Assembly: GCA_016713645.1 (NCBI GenBank)
Contig: JADJOU010000006.1
Span: forward strand, 1-64,000
Source of the DNA: Bacteroidota bacterium
GTDB lineage: Bacteria > Bacteroidota > Bacteroidia > Chitinophagales > JADJOU01
DNA length: 64,000 nt
Reading direction: 5' to 3'
Below are positions 60,624 to 64,000 of the stretch, in pieces; within the stretch, counting starts at the first letter, position 1; each line of letters begins with the position of its first letter. Under the pieces are notes generated by a model. The model searched no databases. It had not been told where the DNA came from and saw only the letters and a list, made by a program, of their open reading frames with translations. A program made the position numbers and the translations under genes.

Positions 60624-61615
60624 TTAGACTGTCTTAAATATTTTATTTTCTCGAATAAATGTATCAATAATTTTCGGGAATCCGAAATTTTTTAGTTGTG
60701 CAAGTTCTACTGTAATTCCATTGATTGGCTCGGGAATCGCGGTGTTAGGGCGAATAAAATAAGCGTGAATTTTTTGATGTGTCAAAACTTGTGTATAAGA
60801 AGGCCCGAGTATTTCTCCGCCAACATCTCCAAAAGCAATATCATGTGCCCCTTTTAATTTAATAAAATCCGCTTCGCTCAATTCTACTGAGGGAAATTGG
60901 TATAATCCTTTCCAAATGTCTTGCTCTCCTCTTTTCTGAATGAGAATTTTTTGCTTTTCAATAGAGACACTAAAAATAAAATACCTATTTTTTTTAATGG
61001 ACAGTCTATACACACTGGTTGAGCAGGTTTACAAACCAAAGCCCCAAAATCCATAATGGCTTGGTTGTATTTCCCAATTGTTGGAATATCAATACGAGAT
61101 TGTGCTAAAGACTGAAAGTGCTTTTTCCCTTCATTGGTGTCGAAGGCATGTTCAATTCCAAAAATTCTCGCCAATACCCTGATGACATTTCCATCGACAA
61201 CAGCGACGGGTTCATTATACGCAAAGGAGGCAATTGCTGCGGCAGTATAAGAACCTACCCCTTTTAACTTTAAGAGCGATTCATAATTATTGGGGAATTT
61301 CCCTTTTAACTCCCCGACAATAAATTTGGATGTTTCGTGCAAATTTCTCGCCCTCGAATAATATCCCAAACCTTGCCATAATCGCAAAACCTCGTCTTCA
61401 TGGGCATTTGCCAAATCGCTTATCTCGGGATATTTTTCAACAAATCGATTGTAATAGGCCCGCCCCTGATCAACGCGTGTCTGTTGAAGTATAACTTCAG
61501 ATAACCAAATATGATAGGGGTTTTTAATTCCCACCCACGGCATATCTCGATCGATAACATCCTCATGCCACTTTAATAGAATCTTACTAAAGTTTTTTTT
61601 TGTCTTTGATAACAT
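60624..61615 (-). CDS. mutY: A/G-specific adenine glycosylase, frameshifted with an apparent deletion
   Basis: MutY removes adenine paired with 8-oxoguanine. The glycosylase domain is intact: SEVILQQTRVDQG, the helix-hairpin-helix LLKLKGVGSYTAAAIASFA and VDGNVIRVLARI with the catalytic Asp. The iron-sulfur loop reads CKPAQPVCIDCPL, and then a run of eight T on the plus strand (60988-60995) breaks the frame. The C-terminal NUDIX-like domain resumes KKNRYFIFSVSIEKQ directly. The fourth cysteine and about 20 residues normally found between CPL and this domain are absent. The 3' end comes 11 bases before the ssb start. Confidence 0.88.
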
Positions 61616-61636
61616 GGTCGTTGAATGCGCGATGAA

Positions 61637-62652
61637 TTACTTCTTTAAAAATTCATTGAACTTTAAGACAAGAGAGAAATGATTGGATGCCCCTACGGGA
61701 CTATATTTGGCGATGGAATATCCAAAATCAAATTTTCTCGTGACGATGCCAAACCCAAAGGAAAATCCAGCTAAGCCTCTATTGGTCTCAAAAATCAATT
61801 CAGTTCGCTTCTGATGATCATAGCCAATTCCCACGCGAATTACCTTGCCAAAATAAAATTCTCCGCTGAACGAGAGATGTCTAAATGCATTATTTAGAAA
61901 CGAATAATTCGAGGTGCTCGCATTGGTAAAAGAATTTGTCGTCTGTAGATCAGGGTCATCATAGGTAATATCCCATCGGTATAAATCATGGGCTAATATG
62001 GTCAGTCTAAAAGGCAAATGCTTAAAGCGCTTTGAATAGGCGAATTGTATATCGAATGGAAGTGGTTCTTTTGTGGCATTGAATTGTACAACTTGTCCAC
62101 CTAAATTTTTTATTAAAAAACCAAAGGTCTGAGACAAACTAGAATCGGAATGCATGATCGCAATATCCACCGCGCAGCCATAAGAAGAGGTAGAACCTAA
62201 ATTCGAGTAGATCAACTTCGCATTTGCACCTAAGGTATACTTATCTAGCTTAGTTGCATACTGTGCATTGAGATACAAATCCATGGGGTTGATGCTACCA
62301 ATTACCCTTCCCATCTCATCCGTCCTTTCGATGGGACCGTAATTCATCTGATGAACTCCCATGCCTAGATTGCCTATTTTCTTAATCGGTTGGACATATT
62401 CTAAGTGATTGGCATTGGCTCCGAAAAAAAATTTGAACTGACATTGATCTTCTTTTGCATTTTATCGGAGAGCAAGGCGGGATTGGTGCCCAGCAAACTG
62501 ATATCGCCATCATTGCATGCCATAGCAGCTCTGCCAAGATATTGAGCCCTTGCCGAACTCGGAAGATTTAAAAATTCATAGGCATTCTCTCCTCCAACTT
62601 GAGCATACGCCGTTGAAAGTCCCATACATATGATTAAGATAATTCCCTTCAT
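61637..62652 (-). CDS. porQ: type IX secretion system protein PorQ, frameshifted
   Basis: Signal peptide MKGIILIICMGLSTAYAQ, then VGGENAYEFLNLPSSAR, the hallmark PorQ start. A run of eight A on the plus strand (62424-62431) breaks the frame. With one more base the protein reads NFFFGANANHLEYVQ and joins the rest to 61637, giving about 338 residues. PorQ is a beta-barrel outer-membrane part of type IX secretion, needed to handle sorting-domain proteins such as the large one at 51871. Confidence 0.88.
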
Positions 62653-62656
62653 TGCC

Positions 62657-63238
62657 TCAAAAATAATGTGAATTTATAAAGTCGATGGCTTTTTGTTTGC
62701 GATGCTCACCAATTCCACTGATAACTGTATAGGGTTTTTGATATTCATTTAAATAGAACTCAAACTTATCGAAAAAATAGCGCGCCCTTGTTGGGTTTTC
62801 TCTAAGTATGTCGGATTCCCACGGCAAGTCTATATCCATTAAAAAATAATGATGAAAACTTGATTGACGCAGGTTCCATTCGATCCATTCAGGGACTTCC
62901 CAATTTTTATCTTCTAACCAAATTTTTATATTGATTAAATCGGTATCGCAAAAGAGAATTTTTTTTTCAGTTGCTTTGCTGCTCAATAGGGCATAGGCAT
63001 TTTCTTCTTCTTGCAGTTGCTGTGCAGCAATGTTTAATACATCGCTTGCATCATAATTCAAGCCCTTGTCAGCAAGATAGTTTCGCGCAAATTCCGGAAC
63101 ATACATCCCTGAAAATTCTTTAGCCAATTCCAAAGTCAGAGAGGTTTTACCGGTGCTCTCTGGTCCTGTAATCGCTATTTTAATAAGATCATTGGAAAGC
63201 TTATATGTGGGCGATTTGTCCAAGTTGTGATTCGACAT
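62657..63238 (-). CDS. AAA family ATPase/NadR-like nicotinamide riboside kinase
   Basis: A 193-residue P-loop protein. The Walker A motif is GPESTGKTSL, then VPEFARNYLADKG and FCDTDLINIKIWLED match the ribosylnicotinamide kinase part of NadR. The nucleotidyltransferase part of NadR is absent. It probably phosphorylates nicotinamide riboside for NAD salvage. The start is chosen at 63238. It is four bases upstream of porQ. Confidence 0.85.
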   Translation of the reverse strand: MSNHNLDKSPTYKLSNDLIKIAITGPESTGKTSLTLELAKEFSGMYVPEFARNYLADKGLNYDASDVLNIAAQQLQEEENAYALLSSKATEKKILFCDTDLINIKIWLEDKNWEVPEWIEWNLRQSSFHHYFLMDIDLPWESDILRENPTRARYFFDKFEFYLNEYQKPYTVISGIGEHRKQKAIDFINSHYF

Positions 63239-63243
63239 CGCCT

Positions 63244-63729
63244 TTAAGCCAATTCAATCAAAATTTGATTCTTCTCAACAGCTTGTCCCTTCTCGACCAA
63301 GATCTTTTTGATTACGCCTGTTCCCGCAGATTTGATGAGATTCTCCATCTTCATGGCTTCTAGAATCAATACTTTATCGCCCTTCTGAATTGAATCCCCC
63401 TCTTTGACGGAAATTTCAAAAATCAATCCTGGCATTGGTGCCTTTATATGGTTGATTTTCTTTTTCGTCTCCCCGCCCATGCCCATTTCTGCTAATAATA
63501 AGTCGTATTTATCTTGCACTTTGACCTGACAAATTTTGCCATTGATGCGGATTGTATATATTTTTTCTTCTTTATCAAAATTCAATAGAGAAATATTGTT
63601 CGATGAAGCCTTATCTATGAGGTGATAATTATTATTTCCCAAATCGATAATATCCGCTTGTTGAGCAATTGCAATTTCCTCATCCGATAAGATTCTCTTG
63701 CTGTCTTGATCAAAAATTAATTGTAGCAT
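63244..63729 (-). CDS. biotin carboxyl carrier protein (acyl-CoA carboxylase)
   Basis: A 161-residue protein whose last 75 residues are a biotinyl domain: IKAPMPGLIFEISVKEGDSI and the biotin-lysine motif EAMKMEN. The front half is an unclear region, as is usual for the carrier subunit of propionyl-CoA or acetyl-CoA carboxylases. It swings carboxybiotin between the two active sites. It is followed by the NadR-like gene after five bases. The carboxylase subunits are not in the window. Confidence 0.9.
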   Translation of the reverse strand: MLQLIFDQDSKRILSDEEIAIAQQADIIDLGNNNYHLIDKASSNNISLLNFDKEEKIYTIRINGKICQVKVQDKYDLLLAEMGMGGETKKKINHIKAPMPGLIFEISVKEGDSIQKGDKVLILEAMKMENLIKSAGTGVIKKILVEKGQAVEKNQILIELA

Positions 63730-63865
63730 AATTCAAAATTGAATCCAAATGTAGCAGAATTTTTTGATTCCCTTAATCGGGGTTTTAATCAAACTGATAG
63801 AAATATGAATAAATCTAATCGAATTTGCAAACAAACATAGATATTTACAATATAATTACCGTCTA

Positions 63866-64000
63866 ATGAAAATATTATTCACGAGTTTAATTCTTTGTAC
63901 AAGCCTCACGATGGGGTACGCACAGTATTTTATGGGCAAGGTCAAATACCGCGTAGAGCCTAGAAATCCCAATCCAGCCTTGATGAGTGACGAGGAGTAT
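63866..64000 (+). CDS. secreted protein of unknown function, partial at window end
   Basis: The first 45 residues of a gene that runs out of the window. There is a signal peptide (MKILFTSLILCTSLTMGYAQ) followed by YFMGKVKYRVEPRNPNPA. No domain can be named from this. It is divergent from the biotin carrier gene. Confidence 0.7.
   Translation, partial: MKILFTSLILCTSLTMGYAQYFMGKVKYRVEPRNPNPALMSDEEY

Noticed and set aside
1..64000. CRISPR arrays
   Set aside because: No regularly spaced direct repeats of 25-40 bases were found.

Overview
The window comes from a low-GC member of the Bacteroidota. Supporting signs are PorQ of the type IX secretion system, a secreted protein with a type IX C-terminal sorting domain, DUF2452 and DUF4468 proteins, TAnnTTTG-type -7 promoter boxes, and a general lack of Shine-Dalgarno sequences. 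The gene mix (free-living central metabolism, a large surface-polysaccharide locus) suits an environmental Chitinophagia/Saprospiria-like lineage, but the order cannot be fixed from this sequence. No rRNA, tRNA, CRISPR array, insertion sequence or prophage was seen.

A warning applies to the whole window. About twenty otherwise well-conserved genes are broken by one-base shifts, many at homopolymer runs of six or more, and two carry a lone in-frame TAG. Examples are pckA, mutY, porQ, the flippase, two GT-C transferases, the actin-like ATPase and a ParE-type antitoxin. The conserved sequence resumes in another frame after each break, so uncorrected sequencing or assembly errors are more likely than real decay. 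I describe each such gene as one merged feature and say where it breaks.

Layout. 0.1-2.5 kb: pckA and a YceI-like protein, each with a terminator. 2.7-6.8 kb (minus): a tightly overlapping operon of two secreted HExxH metallopeptidases, a 205-residue protein of unknown function, a membrane anti-sigma-like protein and a small protein. 7.0-10.7 kb: small orphans, including a YidD-like protein and a DUF4468 secreted protein. 10.7-22.0 kb (plus): the most interesting region. It holds a vWA lipoprotein, a four-helix membrane protein, a tubulin/FtsZ-fold GTPase, a 566-residue unknown, an actin/Hsp70-fold ATPase, a short DnaK, a probable degenerate J-domain membrane co-chaperone and a membrane protein with a discoidin-like NADase-translocation domain. 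The pieces look like one cytoskeleton-plus-chaperone machine at the membrane. 22.1-27 kb: a secreted nuclease, small membrane proteins, DUF2452, a toxin-antitoxin pair and a TPR-tailed membrane glycosyltransferase.

27.3-45.2 kb: a surface polysaccharide (O-antigen or capsule) locus. It has a GT39 transferase, a Wzz-like protein, GT4 and GT2 transferases, Wzy-like polymerase and ligase proteins, a sugar aminotransferase, WbqC, a tandem pair of GH43-like propellers, a GNAT acetyltransferase, a Wzx-like flippase, methyltransferases, an epimerase and the initiating phosphoglycosyltransferase. 45.4-51.8 kb: rocD, an FAD amino-acid oxidase, a leucine-rich-repeat protein, a peptide-binding lipoprotein and a SET-domain protein. 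51.9-55.9 kb: a very large type IX secreted beta-propeller protein. 55.9-60.2 kb: three polytopic membrane proteins, probably GT-C transferases. 60.2-64 kb: ssb, mutY, porQ, a NadR-like kinase, a biotin carboxyl carrier protein and the start of a secreted protein.
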